From Astrocystis sublimbata (lineage: Eukaryota > Ascomycota > Sordariomycetes > Xylariales > Xylariaceae), in contig JAJNNY010000126.1 in the NCBI GenBank assembly GCA_022453515.1, forward strand, positions 1 to 35,909: a stretch of DNA of 35,909 nt. Reading direction: 5' to 3'. This document shows positions 1-12,399 of this stretch, in pieces. Each line of letters starts with the position of its first letter. Position 1 is the stretch's first letter. Below the pieces are notes generated by a model. It saw nothing but the letters and a program-made list of their open reading frames with translations, had not been told where the DNA came from and ran no database searches. A program made the position numbers and the translations under genes.

Positions 1-417
1 ACCGACATGTGAGCTGACGTCTATGACGTTTGAATGCAAACTGCTTACCTGTGAGATCCTCAGCTTGTCGCAAGGGATCAATCTGGTTTCTTGGTGATCC
101 GTCACTATCTCCGATGTTTCGAGGATCGTAAATGAAAGCGTTGAAACCCGATGATTGGAATACTTCCGCAACATCTGGCAGGAGCATCTCTTTCACGCAA
201 TTGAACTACAACAGATTTAGCATGCTGCATCAGTAGTTTTGTACAACTCGAGTGGAGCATCGGACGATTATGAGTTCTATCTCGATGTTTTAAGACTTAC
301 CCCAGGTGTCATGATGATTGCGGGTGCCGGACCAGCAACTGCATAGAAACATCCCCGAATGGTCGTGTTGTCGATCGTCCGGCATTCTATGACTTGAAAT
401 GCGCTGATAGGAGCCAT
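1..417 (-). CDS. Alpha/beta hydrolase, 5' part only (left-arm copy)
   Basis: This is the mirror copy of the hydrolase start at 30449. The start codon is the CAT at 415-417. Exon 1 and exon 2, with the intron between them, are present, and the window begins inside intron 2. Only about 90 residues are encoded. The part with the nucleophile motif GMSFG, the acid and the histidine is missing, so this fragment alone cannot be an active enzyme. It is transcribed away from the left PKS copy, as in the right arm. It may be a truncated duplicate, an assembly edge, or a full gene that continues outside the window. No sequence difference from the right-arm exons was seen. Confidence 0.75.
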
Positions 418-1557
418 CTTAGAATATTCATGCACGTAGAATTCGACCTTTCAAAGCCACTAAGCACAGAGAGTTGATCTATAGCAAAGAAAATCTTCTG
501 ATAATTCGGGAACTTGATATCATATGGATGGTAAAGGGCGTTCCTCGTAATATGCTCAATTCGATTATCCTCGCACTATGACATCCGAATATCTGACGAA
601 GAGGCACGATAAAAGATTCACGTTAAATCTAGATCAACAAATAAACTGTTGGAGGATAGGAGCTCAACTTCGATCTCATGTACGTCAGATCTTGTGCCTC
701 CAATTAGAGGGCCTTAAAAGAAAGTTACAGAGCTACATTGCATGACTAGGTGAGGAATCGAATAAGCCTACCAATTCAATGTAGCAATGTAAGTGGGTCG
801 GGATAAAACCCCGATAATCTTCATCTCCATATATGCAACGTAATGTGGGTTAACAACTTATGCATGGCGAATGACCTAGAGGTATTGTAAGCTTATCCCT
901 CATGCAACCGCAAGATTATCAGCTTCTTATCGCCATAGAAACCTCTACCCAACCTGTTCTCTGTTTTTTTACGACTTTGATCTTACTACTCTCATGTCTC
1001 ATCAGCTGACGACGCATCGCCTGCGGTAGACTTCGTATGAGCCTCATGACGGGATTTCGGCCTCGGACATCAACCACCGAACAAAAAAAAGGCTTCCGTT
1101 TGCATGCATTCAGTATAATCGAAGAACATCATCGACGTATTGTCAGAGTCTGACTCTTACTAAGGGCCAATTACACACAAGTTGTGCCAATAGCATCATC
1201 AGTGGTGGTTGGTATCAGTTGAACGCCATGCCACAGTTTGCCACTATGACGCAGCAGAGCGGACTTCGGAGGCTTCGAAAGAGTAACCGTGCATGCGATA
1301 ACAGTAGAGAGTCTTGTTTGTTATGTCGCTGATCACCGATACTGCTGCCTTGTATAGGCAAACAATTGATGGCGCAGCTCGTTAGATCATATCCAACTTG
1401 CTGTGTTTTATCGCCATATATAACTGCAGCACACTTCTTAACAGCTCCACGATGCAATAGCAGGAACTCACACTCGTAACAAGCCGGCTCTTGTCAGAAA
1501 ACAGGAAGACTTGACAGAATTACCATTTTCACTCTTAGATCGTTCTACTTCAAAGCT
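418..1557. promoter_or_regulatory. Divergent promoter region, hydrolase/PKS (left copy)
   Basis: Gene-free stretch of about 1.1 kb between the divergent hydrolase and PKS starts, the usual layout for co-regulated cluster genes. A TATATAA box lies at 1417-1423 on the plus strand, about 135 nt before the PKS ATG. The region has T and A runs near 965 and 1083. Two one-base differences from the right arm fall near 650 and 849. I see no convincing pathway-specific binding site; near-matches to the tox-box are at chance level. Confidence 0.5.
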
Positions 1558-4500
1558 ATGGCGTCTTCACATTTCGTCCAGGAGCCAGTGGCCATCATTG
1601 GTTTTGCCTGTCGTTTGCCTGGCGGAAACACAAATCCCACGAAGCTCTGGAGCTTCCTCGAGAACGGCGGAGTGGCCTCAAACAAAGTCCCCAAGTCCAG
1701 ATTCAATATCGACGGGCACTGGGATGGTTCACATAAACCACGGACTATGCGCCCTTTGGGCGGTATGTTCTTGGACGGCATCGATCCAGCGGACTTCGAT
1801 GCCTCATTTTTCCAAATCTCAAAGGTGGAAGCAATCTCAATGGATCCAAACCAACGTCAAATGCTTGAAGTGGTTTTTGAGGGGCTGGAGAACTCTGGTG
1901 TCACTCTAGAAAGCCTCGATGGTGGTCCTGTGGGCTGCTTTGTGGGTTCTTTCGCCTCAGGTAAGTTCAAGTTATCTTCTTCCTTTTAAAGGTACACTGA
2001 TATTAACTCGAAACTATAGACTACGCCGACATGCAAACACGCGACCCGGAAGACCGACCGGCGAATATCACCGTAGGAGCCGGCCGCGCCATCTTAGCAA
2101 ACAGGCTGAGTCACTTCCTAAATATCAAAGGGCCGAGGCAAGCAACGCTCCGATCGAAAGCAAGAAATACAAGCTAACATGGGCGTATAGTATGACCATT
2201 GATACCGCCTGTTCCGGCAGCATGATTGGTGTTGATGTCGCCTGTCGCTACTTGCATTCACGTGAGATCGATACGGCTATCATTGCAACCAGCAATCTCT
2301 ATCTTAACCCAGAACATGTCATGGATACGGGGGCCGTCGGGAATGCCCATTCGCCTACAGGTCTATGTCACACTTTCGATGTTTCTGCGGACGGCTACGT
2401 CAAAGCGGAAGCCGTAAGTAGCCTGATAATCAAGCGGCTCTCTGACGCCATTCGTGATGGTGATCCCATTCGCGCAGTTATCCGGGGCTCCGCTAATAAC
2501 AGCGATGGTCGCACTCCTGGTATCGCTAGCCCCAGTGCCGAAGCCCAAGCCGTGGCTATTCGATCAGCCTACGCTAATGTGGGATCACCGACTTCAATGG
2601 TACAGCATATTTGGAATGCCACGGAACCGGCACGCAGGTAAATCATTGTCTGCAGAGTTTATTGCAATCAATCTGCTAACAAGCCGTAGGCTGGAGACCC
2701 GACTGAGGTCGGAGGCGCTAGCTCCGTATTTGCGGCCACACGCTCCGCAGACACGCCCCTGATTATTGGTTCGGTATGTTCACATACATTTAAATGCTGA
2801 TACCATGTTTTTCTTCTGTCCTTATCTTTCTGCACTAGTTAGCATACTGACATAATATCTTGCTAGATCAAAAGTAATGTAGGACACGCGGAACCAGCAG
2901 CAGGGATTTCGGGCCTCATGAAAGCCACAATGGCGATAGAAAAGGGGCTCATACCAGGAAATCCCACGTTCGAGAATCCTAGTCCCAAAAGTAAGGTATC
3001 TTTGGAATTTTTGAATATGTTCCGCCGCTGACATCAATTAGTTGATTTCGCCAGTTGGAAAGTCAAAGCTTCACGGACTGCTCTTCCATGGCCTGAGTGC
3101 TCTATACGACGCGCAAGTGTGAACTCATTTGGATATGGCGGTTCCAATGTCCATGTGGGTTTCTTCTCTTTAGCAACATCGAGGATTGTAGAACCGAACC
3201 GAAGCTAACTTATTGGTTCCCCAAGGTTGTTATCGAACAAGCGCCAGCCGTATCTGAAGGTCCACGCCATGTATCGTCGTATCTGTCGGATGATGACGAC
3301 TTCGACTTTGATAGGCAAGAAGCCGATCGGCCCTCGTTATTGGTGTTTTCGGCCAACGATGAAACCACCCTGAAGTCAAATGTTAATGGCATCGCCACTC
3401 ATCTGATGAACCCGCGGGTGAGCGTTGATCTCGCTGATCTCGCTTATACCCTTTCAGAAAAGCGCTCCAAACTTTTCCGAAGGGGTTTCATCACGACTAA
3501 AAGCACAGATCTTGACGAAAGCTCATTGACCACTGGAAAAAAGAAGTCCGAAACCCCAGGATTGGATTTGTGTTTACTGGTCAAGGTGCTCAATGGCCAC
3601 AAATGGGAAGGATTTGGTTACTTACTTTCCTTCCACCCGCCTGATTCTGGATGAGCTGGACCAAGTGTTGCAGGGTCTTCCCAGCCTCCTACATGGTCTC
3701 TTCTAAGTAAGCTTCTCTTCTCGAACGACTATCAAAAGCAAGCCGTTAACATGTGATAGGTGAATTGATTGAGCCACGCACGGCCGAACACCTTCGGCAG
3801 CCTGAGTTCTCTCAGCCTCTTGTGACGGCATTGCAGATCTGCATGCTCGCTGTCCTTAAGGATTGGGGTATCGCACCCCAGTGTGTGGTAGGTCATTCGT
3901 CTGGAGAGATTGCAGCGGCGTATGCTTCAGGTCATCTTTCTCGTTCCGATGCCATCAAAGCAGCTTTCTACAGAGGTCGCGCAGCGTTGAACTGCAAGTC
4001 GGAGACCGAGTCAAATGTTGGTATGCTGGCTGTTGGCTTAGGTGCTGAAGCCGTAGCTGCGTACCTGAAGAATTACGAGGGAAACGCATGGATTGCCTGC
4101 TACAACAGCCCCTCGAGCTTGACAATAGTGAGTACGACCATGGCTTTTCTTGGTTTCATCCAATGTTCAACATATAGATACTGACTCTGAGTTCATAGTC
4201 TGGGAGACAAAATGCCTTGGAAGCCCTCAGAGCCGATATATCCGGCGCAGGTTTCTTCGCAAGACTTCTGCAAGTTGACTTGGCTTACCACTCCAAGCTT
4301 ATGGGTGTTATCGGCGAAGAGTACCAAGCTCTCTTGGACAACGCCTTCAATCCCTTCACCGGCTCAACTGAGGTCGTCATGTACTCGTCAGTTCACGGCA
4401 CCAAAATGACGGACAAAATTACGGACACGGCGTATTGGAGAGCAAACATGGTTTCGCCAGTTCGGTTCGACGAGGCATTGACCACGATGCTTTCTGACAC

Positions 4501-7500
4501 TAATGCACCAAACTTCTTGATCGAGATCGGACCATCAGGTGCCCTTTCCGGCCCATTTCACAAATCAGGAAGGCTCTACCAGGCCAGGGCTCTGATGTCT
4601 CATACTTCCCGACGTGGTCCAGAGGTGCTGGTGCCGGAAAGTCAATCTTCGATCTTGCAGGTCACCTATTCGTCGCTGGAGGATCTGTAAATCTGGCCCA
4701 CGTCAATGAATATGATACTCAAGCGGTATTAGCCAATAGACCGCGAACAATCATTGACCTTCCCAACTACCATTGGAATCATTCGATCAAATATTGGCAC
4801 GAGAATGCCTCTAGCAAAGACTGGAGATTCAAGAGATTCGTCAACCATGATTTGCTTGGTAGCAAGATTCTCGGGACCTCATGGAAAACACCAACTGGGC
4901 GGAAGCTGTTGAACCTGGCAGACATCCCGTGGTTGAAGGATCATAAGATGGGGCCTGATGTCTTGATGCCCGGGTCTGGATACATTACCATGGCCCTTGA
5001 AGCCTTATACCAAAAGACAAAGGCTTTGGATACCACTGGAACCTATGTCGATGCTACTGCGAATGACCTTTGCTACCGATTCCGAGATACACGGTTCGAC
5101 AAAGCGCTTGTTTTGGAAGATGGGAAGGAGTCGGAAATCCTGCTAACATTGACTCAACAACCTGGTCCCAAAGTCTGGCATGAGTTCCGAATCTCATCAA
5201 TCAATGGGGACAACGAGATTGAGCACTGCTCAGGTCTGGTGCGTCTTCAAGATCCCATTGGGGAATCGGCAATTGACGACAAGGTTTCGCCCCCTACGAT
5301 ACCCTACATCTGGCCAGATGTGGTACAGAGCCCAAACAGAAGCAGGTTACGGATTTGGCCCCAGTTTCCAGAAGCTCCTCAGCGTCGAATCTAGAAGTGG
5401 ACGTAGACACGGTCGCAGTTTGGTATCGCTCTCCGAGCCCGAATCGAAGTGGGATCCCCAGTCCTACTACCCCATCCATCCGGCAGCTCTCGATGGTTGT
5501 TTTCAGACCGTGACACCTTCTCTGTGGGCAGGAGAGCGAAGCTCGATCAATGCGGTCTTAGTGCCCTCAATTATTGACGACCTTGGTGAGCACAATCCAT
5601 TTCATCTTCGAATGCATCTTTTAGCCACAAGAGATTGACTAACAAATGGTTTGCAGTCATCAACAAGTACCCGTGAACTTGACCGAGGGCCTTTCGGTAG
5701 CTAGCTCGGAATACACCGGTCGTGGCCGGACCGAGGAGGCAAAGAGCTATCTCGCAAACTGTGCCGTTTATGGCAGAGAAAACAGCACTCTCTTAATGCG
5801 TATGTCAGGCCTCCGCTTCGCCAAGCTCGATACCGGTGTTAAAGTCGACCCCCACGTCTTTAACGAGATCAGCTGGAAGCCAGACATTACTTTCATGACG
5901 CAGGATCGGCTGGATGGCCTGCTTGTCGCTGAGTCTGAGAACAAGCATGATTACGTGATTGATCTTGTGGCCCATAAGAAACCCGCCTTGAATGTGCTGG
6001 AGATTAACCTCGACCTGTCGGACTCTTCTTGCATGTGGTTTGAAGCTGGAGATGCTGCATCCAGAGCATCTTACCTTCGGTACGACTTCGCATCATCCGA
6101 TGCCAGGAACCTCATAGGTGTCCAGACAGCGCATGAGAGCAAGAGAAACTCTGCCTTCTACGTCATTAAGCCCGACAGCGAGAGGCTAGGCTTGACCGAG
6201 GGGGAATACAATCTTGTCATTGTGAAGATGTCTTCCGATGTAGACATCGACGTCACCACCCTCACACAGAACATCAAGCCGCTTCTGGCTCCCAGCAGTT
6301 TTGTGTTATGGACGCAACATGAAGCTGCCTTTATTCAGTCAGAGTCCGCAAGTGAGCACGAGAATGAATCCGTGAATGGTGTTGTCTTACCTAGCACGCC
6401 TAGATTTTCTGGTCACAATAGCACTGTTATAACGCCCACGCGTTCTATCCTAACAGTGTCCGACGCGATCGCGACCCCGCCAACTGTTTCAACACCTGCC
6501 AGCTCAGCCGGTGATACATCTGACCTGCAAGTGGACAAGAAGATGTTGGCGGAATTTGCCCAGAACCCATCGGACGAGGCCTTTGTCTCGAAGAAAGTTC
6601 AGCCCCTAATGGCAGCCCAGGAGCTCGGTACATCGTTGGAAATCCCTATGTCTACCTCTGGTATAGCAGCCTACTTGACCCGAGTCAAGGCAGCCGAACT
6701 AGACAATACAGCCGTCGAGACCTTGTCGTCGCGCGTTTTCAAGATGGTGCCCCAGAGCTCTCAACTGCTCTACGTGTCGGTCTCGAGGAGAATGGGTGGA
6801 ATGTGTTAAATCAAACATGCTCTTTCCCGGACGTGACTTCCAAGAGCGTAGTACTTGTTCTTGATGAATTGGACACTCCAGTCATGACCAAGATTGGCAA
6901 CCAACAGTGGGAAGGGTTGAAGGCTCTGATTAGTACTGGTGCTGTCATACTTTGGGTGACTCAGGGCGCCCAGTATCAGGTGACGAACCCCGACACAGCA
7001 CTTGCACACGGGCTGTTCCGTGTGGTGCGCATGGAAGATGCCAACGCCAAACTGGTTTGCCTCGATGTGCAGTCCAGCACAGCCGAGGATACGACTGCAG
7101 GCATCATCACCGAGCTTCTCGCTTCTCTGAGAGGTGAATGGCCAAAGAAAAACATCGAAACAGAATTCGCGGAGCGCGAAGGCCTTCTCTACATTCATCG
7201 CCTTGTCCCCGACCTCCAAGTCAACGAATTCAAGCGACAGGAAGCTGAGGGCGCGGAGCCAGTACCACAGTCGCTTCGCGAGAATCCTCGGCCTGTTTCA
7301 CTGCGCGTCGAAAGACTGGGCACTTTCCAGAGTTTGACTTGGAACGAGACAAATACTAGTGAAGTCCCCGTGCAGGATGGAAGAGTTGAAGTTGAGATCA
7401 TGGCTGTTGGAGTCAATTTCAAGGTAGATCTGATGATCCGTGAAGCATTGTCTGCATTGATACTAACGCATCGAAACTAATAGGATGTTGCCGTGACAAT

Positions 7501-9871
7501 GGGAATCGTTCCCGAGAACGAGTACACCCTTGGCTACGAAGCCTCAGGAGTTGTTACGAGACTTGGGCCAGGGGTAACAAAGTTCAAGGTCGGCGAACGT
7601 GTCTGCTTCTTGAACAACGGGAGCTACGCAAATCGTCTTCAGGTCCCTACTGGCCGAGCCCACGCCATTCCAGATAGCATGAGCTTTGAGGTGAGCGACC
7701 TTGTCGAGTCAAGTAATTCCTTGCAAGCAATTGTGCTCACTAATTGATAATAGGATGCTGCGACAATACCATCTGTTTACCTTGCCTCGATGTACTCCTT
7801 GTTCGATATGGCCAACCTGAAGAAGGGACAGGTAGTTTCTCCCGTGGATTCTGTTAGGCGTATCGATACTAACGGCATCCCAGTCCGTGCTCATCCACTC
7901 TGCATCTGGTGGTGTTGATATCTCAGCCATCCAGCTAGCTCAGTATATCGGGGCTAAAGTAAGTCTCACCCTGTCCAAATAGTACGCTGACAGATAGAGT
8001 GCTCGATACTAATAGACGCAGATTTACGTCACGGTCGGGACAGAGGAGAAGCGAAATTTCTTAGCCGAAAACTTTGGTATCCCGCGAGAGCACATGTTCT
8101 CTTCTCGTCACACCGGATTCGCTAAAGAAATCCTCCGCGCAACAGGTGGGCGAGGTGTTGATGTCATCTTGAACTCCCTTACGGGAGAGATGCTTGACGA
8201 GTCGTGGCGTATCTGTGCAGATGGCGGTATCATGGTTGAAATCGGGAAAAAGGACATTGTCGACCGCAACAGTCTTTCCATGGAGCCATTTGATCGTAAC
8301 TGCTCGTTCCGGGCCATGGATTTCTCGTACACCAATGACATATCCGATGCCCTTATCGAAAGGTAGGACTTAACCAAACTCTCTCGGGCACTTCATGACA
8401 GTCGTTGCTAATCTCCCGCTTTTAGATTGTTAGATCAAATATTTGATCTCGTCAATTCGGGACACATCGGTCCTGTGCACCCAATTACTACATTTGGTTT
8501 TGACGAGGTCGGATCCGCCCTTGCATACATCCGTAGCGGACGTCACATGGGCAAGGTTGTCGTTTCTGATATGGGGCGACGGGATGTAGAGGTTCCTATT
8601 CGGCCGGCGCTTGATCAATTGTGCCTCCGTGGCGATGCCTCTTATCTGATTGTGGGTGGCCTGAAGGGTCTATGCGGCAACTTGGCGATCCATATGGCAC
8701 GCCACGGTGCTAAGCACATCATCGTATGCTCGCGCAGTGGCATTTACGATGAGCAATCAGCCAAAACAATTCTGAATTGCGAAGCCTACGGCTGTGCTGT
8801 CACAGAAGCCAAGGGCGACGCTGGGAATAGGGACTTTGTGGAAAAGGTATTCTCGGAGGCTACACCGGCTGTGGCGGGTGTCATCATGGGGGCTATGGTT
8901 TTAAGGGTAAGTCAATGTCTGAGCATCGCCTACTTCCTTAAACCACCATGACGCTCGACCCCATCATCACAAACACCATCATCACGGTGCTCCTTCTGAA
9001 CCACCACTGACCACGTTAAACCTGGCAGGACAAGCCTTACGAGACAATGAGCCTGGAGGAGTACCATGCTGCCATCTATGGCAAAGTGCACGGTACATGG
9101 AACCTGCATCATGTTTCACTACAGCAGAGTCAGCCGCTCGAGTTCTTTACTATGCTATCCAGCATATCGGGAATCGTTGGGAAGAAAGGGCAAACGAATT
9201 ACTCCGCTGGTAATACGTTCTTAGACGCGTTCGCTTACTACCGCCAATCGCTCGGGCTACGAGCGAATACCGTCGATCTTGGCCTGATCGAGGACGTGGG
9301 GTATATCGCTGAACAAGGAGGTATGGATAGTCATTTCGACAGGACCCAGTGGGAACCCATCTATGAGGGAACATTGCGCAAGATCCTTTGCTACTCCGTC
9401 TTACAGCAGACCGCCCCTATCAACCGTGCCACATCCGCACAGCTCGTCACGGGCATATCCTTCCCGCTCCCATCGCATTCGGATCTGAGCCGAGAAGCGA
9501 GATTCGCACATCTGTTTGTGGCGAGCTCGGCCGGTGCCTCGGCAGGGGAGGGCAGCCAGGCCGATCAGGAGATTCGCACGTTCCTTATGATGGTCAAGGC
9601 CAAGTCGGACAGGACTGCACTTGCCAAGATGGCGGTCGAACTTCTGGTCTCACAACTGACCAAGATTCTGCGGCTAGAGACGGAGATGGAACCGGCCAAA
9701 TCCCTCCTCGCGTACGGGACCGACTCTCTGGCGGCGGTTGAATTGCGCAACTGGGTGCGTGTAGAGTTGGGGGCGGAACTCACGACTCTTGACATCACCA
9801 ACGCCGCGTCGATCAACAGCCTGGCGGAGAAACTCGTGTCCAAGATTCCCGAAAGCGCAGCTGCGTCATAA
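1558..9871 (+). CDS. Highly reducing type I polyketide synthase (left copy, frameshifted as written)
   Basis: Iterative HR-PKS, KS-AT-DH-(vestigial MeT)-pseudoKR-ER-KR-ACP, about 2,436 residues once indels are allowed for. Key residues, in that numbering: KS Cys181 in DTACSGS, with HGTGTQ and NVGHAEP histidines; AT Ser638 in GHSSGE; DH His963 in [10 protein letters not shown] and Asp1146 in [19 protein letters not shown] with Ser2200/2201 and Tyr2214; ACP Ser2389 in [14 protein letters not shown]. The MeT region has [10 protein letters not shown] in place of a Gly-rich SAM motif, so no C-methylation is expected. There is no thioesterase, reductase or condensation domain. Introns: 1961-2019, 2138-2190 (GC-AG), 2638-2689, 2774-2866, 2991-3041, 3155-3225, 3707-3759, 4128-4198, 5586-5656 or 5667, 7424-7483, 7691-7753, 7832-7883, 7959-8021, 8363-8425, 8907-9028. 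One-base breaks lie near 2579, 3557, 3607, 3681, 4551, 5292 and 6713; all are intact in the other arm. Position 4897 changes a conserved Trp to Gly. Confidence 0.93.
2138..2190 (+). other. GC-AG intron in PKS ketosynthase (left copy)
   Basis: Joining 2137 to 2191 gives the uninterrupted ketosynthase stretch ending in DTACSGS. The intron begins GCAAGC and ends TATAG, with a GCTAAC branch site at about 2173-2178. It is 53 nt long. The other PKS introns I placed begin with GT. The mirror copy is 28678-28730 on the minus strand. Confidence 0.8.
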
Positions 9872-11006
9872 CGGTTATAGATATGATGGGTTCAGGATGT
9901 CCTGTCGCCATAGGCCCCTAGCTGCTCCGGGATCCAAGGCAGGCAGCCTCCTGCATCAGCTCGCCTACATTAGCTGTACTTTGCATGCATTGTCACGCCA
10001 GGGCTGGGCTGGTCTTTCAGTATTAATGCGGCCATAGCTTGCCATACCTAGGTAGTAAGAGAAATGCTCTCGTTTCCATATCTCCACCGTCAGAATACTG
10101 CGCCAAACAACAGTGTGTTGCGTCTTCATATCTGAATCAAAAGATGTCGACATCTTTTCTCTCGTTGCATCATCCTAGCAGGCCGGCAACGGCAGGTCTG
10201 AAAGATATTAGCGAGGGAGGGCGGGGAAGGCTATCTTACTACCTACTTAGACTTGTCTACCTAGGCGCTTGAGGCGGAACGATAGCCCAGCCTCTCCCGA
10301 CGCCACTGTTTATTTCTGTCACTCCTTGGACAAGCGGAGAGTTAAACTGTCATGAATCATGGCAATGTAACGTCGGGGTGGGTTCAAAGTTGCCCAAGTT
10401 ACAACAGCAGAATGCCGTGAGAATATAGTGGGATTTAGTTCGATTCGCTTCAGCATTATATGGTAGCTCGCTACAACTCGCATTACGTACCTATGTTGGT
10501 AGGTTAGCAGTCTGAAGTTCGAGCGACGTCATGCGGACAACAGCCAATTGGATAATTATGCATGAACACTTTACTTGGGCTGCCTAGCTGGGCGGCTCAA
10601 GCCTGTAATACCGACGAACGGCCCGTGCTTTGTTAGTCAGTGTCCGGCGGTGCGGCAGTGTACGCCAACTGCATGGCGGATTCCGCTCTGGAGCCGCTCA
10701 TGGCGCACATACCGGTACATGATTTGGTATGTGTTGATGTGATTCGGGAATGCAGAATCTCGGATAGTTACCTGAGTCGTGGATAGTCGCTTGCCTTATG
10801 TTTGGCTATCGATCATATATACGAAATAAATGTAATTGGGCAGAGATAAGATATGAAAATGCCATAGTCAATTGACGTTCTCACTCTCGTCGCTCCGCTG
10901 TTGCATAGGCCGCGTACTCGGACTGTAAACCAGGAATAAACAAGGTGAATCGGCTATTTATGATTGGTAGTAAAGCGACGCCACTGCTCAAACGCTAAAC
11001 TAGGGC

Positions 11007-11015
11007 TATAAAAGG
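11007..11015 (+). promoter_or_regulatory. TATAAAAGG box in gene-poor stretch
   Basis: A perfect TATAAAAGG stands in a 2.5-kb region with no recognised gene. The first downstream ATG is near 11094 and opens only a 24-codon frame. It may be a promoter remnant of a decayed LTR element or of an unrecognised short transcript. The mirror copy is 19847-19855. Confidence 0.25.
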
Positions 11016-11490
11016 CAAGTGGGCAGATATAGATTTACCTTCCTCGCCTACCGCGGCGATGTATTCAAATCTAAATTCTCTAGAAAGAAAAACATGTTTC
11101 AACTAAACGAAACCAATTTGTATGCAAATACTAAAACTTACGTTGTTGGTGCTTTGTTCATAAGCTAGGCCTCAAAGTAAACTCAAGCGTTGTAGAAAGT
11201 GCCTGAAAGAGGGCTATTCTCCGCAATCCGGGCTGATTTCTTGCTCCTTTCGCATTAGTTCATAGCCCAGTATGTGACCGTGAACTCGGCATGCTCGGGA
11301 CCAAAACGCCAAGAGACGCTAGCCATGGAATCTGCAGCCAGCTGAAATCTGAAGCTCCAGTACCTTAACTTGAATGTGTTTTGGGCCCCTCGGAGCCCAT
11401 ACTTCGTACAAGGAGCTACAGACATAACAGTAGTAAGTACTCTGTCGATCTGTCCCGATCATTCCGAGATAGCATAGATCTCGGTTAAGA

Positions 11491-11722
11491 TACAAGTCAC
11501 CAGGATGATGATAGTTAGCTCAACGCCAGATATCAGAATAGCAGGAGTACTGCTGTTCACAAGGCTGTTATGCAGTCGTTTTTGCGACATTCAAGCCCCG
11601 GTTGAGTACTAAGTGGATAAACCTTTCGCAGTATCATACCAAAAGAGAAAAGAGGACCAAAAATCTCCTAACAGTACAAGTCTTTGGCGTCGAGCTAACC
11701 ATTATTATCCTGGTGGCCTGTA
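11491..11722. repeat. Imperfect 40-nt inverted repeat, transition-only differences
   Basis: Bases 11491-11530, reverse complemented, match 11683-11722 at 33 of 40 positions. All seven mismatches are transitions (C/T or A/G), the pattern expected if RIP acted on a repeated element. The spacer is about 150 nt. Mirror copies are at 19139-19178 and 19331-19370. It could be the remains of terminal repeats of a small element; no coding part was seen. Confidence 0.6.
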
Positions 11723-11869
11723 GCTTCCTCCGCTAGCAGGGAGGCTATGGGACTGAGCATAAACAAGACCTCGTCAGGCTGTTCATAAGCGCTACTGGCC
11801 GTTGAACCCAACAACGGAAAACGCGGGACGTATACGCACGCGACTATAGAGTCTGTCTGGATAGATTCG

Positions 11870-12005
11870 TACGACTGCATGGTGGTATTCACATACGGCT
11901 GCAGCGTGATCTGTATATACGACTGTCGAGTAATATATGCATACGGCTACCTATGGAGTGGTGTGCCTATACGTACAGTTACAGAGCAAGTTTATACATA
12001 CAACT
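11870..12005 (+). repeat. 24-nt phased degenerate array (TACRRCT)
   Basis: The heptamer TACRRCT starts at 11870, 11894, 11918 and 11942, exactly 24 nt apart. Looser copies follow at 11974 (TACAGTT) and 11999 (TACAACT). The bases between copies are much less conserved. The array lies about 400 nt before the bANK start codon. It may be a decayed minisatellite or a set of binding sites. The mirror copy is 18856-18991. Confidence 0.6.
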
Positions 12006-12399
12006 ACAGATTGGCCTGCAAGCCGAGGTGAATAAAGTGATGGCCCCCAAGTACTGCTGACTCCTAGTCCACATGCCACGACGTCGGTGGCGCTACTGGA
12101 CCCCCATACAGCTAACCTCAAGGAGCGCCAACAGCCGCATTGTCCCATCGTCCCATCTTGTCGCTTACATACCGACTTACTCAGGACAAGGAGAGAAAGC
12201 CACGATGGAATGCAGGACGTCCGTTCCGTACAAGTGCCAATACATGACTACAACTACTGTCGCATCAATATCGAGTCCATTCCGCAACACTGCCTGTCCC
12301 GACGTTCAAGCATCGATGCTGTCAGATTTCCATCCGAAAGACAGATAGCCGTGTGATAGACAAGTCGATTGATGGTTGGATGACCCAACCAGACCAGCA

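Larger units (their letters stand above)
9872..12399. other. 2.5-kb gene-poor stretch between PKS and bANK (left copy)
   Basis: No open reading frame here looks like a protein I recognise. It contains the PKS 3' region, a TATAAAAGG box at 11007-11015, an imperfect 40-nt inverted repeat at 11491-11530/11683-11722, a 24-nt periodic array at 11870-12005, and the bANK promoter. CCTAGG/TACCTA motifs occur near 10046 and 10250. The sequence could include a decayed mobile element, but I see no coding remnant that proves one. Confidence 0.6.

Noticed and set aside
591..682. Possible tox-box-like sites (ATCTGACGAA at 591, ATCTCATGTA at 673) in the PKS/hydrolase promoter
   Set aside because: Each has one mismatch to the published TOXE consensus ATCTCNCGNA. 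About one such near-match is expected by chance in 1.1 kb on both strands.
5586..7423. Functional C-methyltransferase domain in the PKS
   Set aside because: The Rossmann-like segment lacks the glycine-rich SAM-binding motif, and the DH-to-ER distance is too short for a full C-MeT plus pseudoKR.
8946..8990. CATCATCAC-rich stretch that looks like a histidine tag
   Set aside because: It lies inside the 122-nt PKS intron 8907-9028, whose removal joins the KR domain in frame; it is not coding.
11007..11170. Small gene after TATAAAAGG (24-codon frame from about 11094)
   Set aside because: The frame is too short and has no recognisable features; only the TATA-like box was kept, at low confidence.
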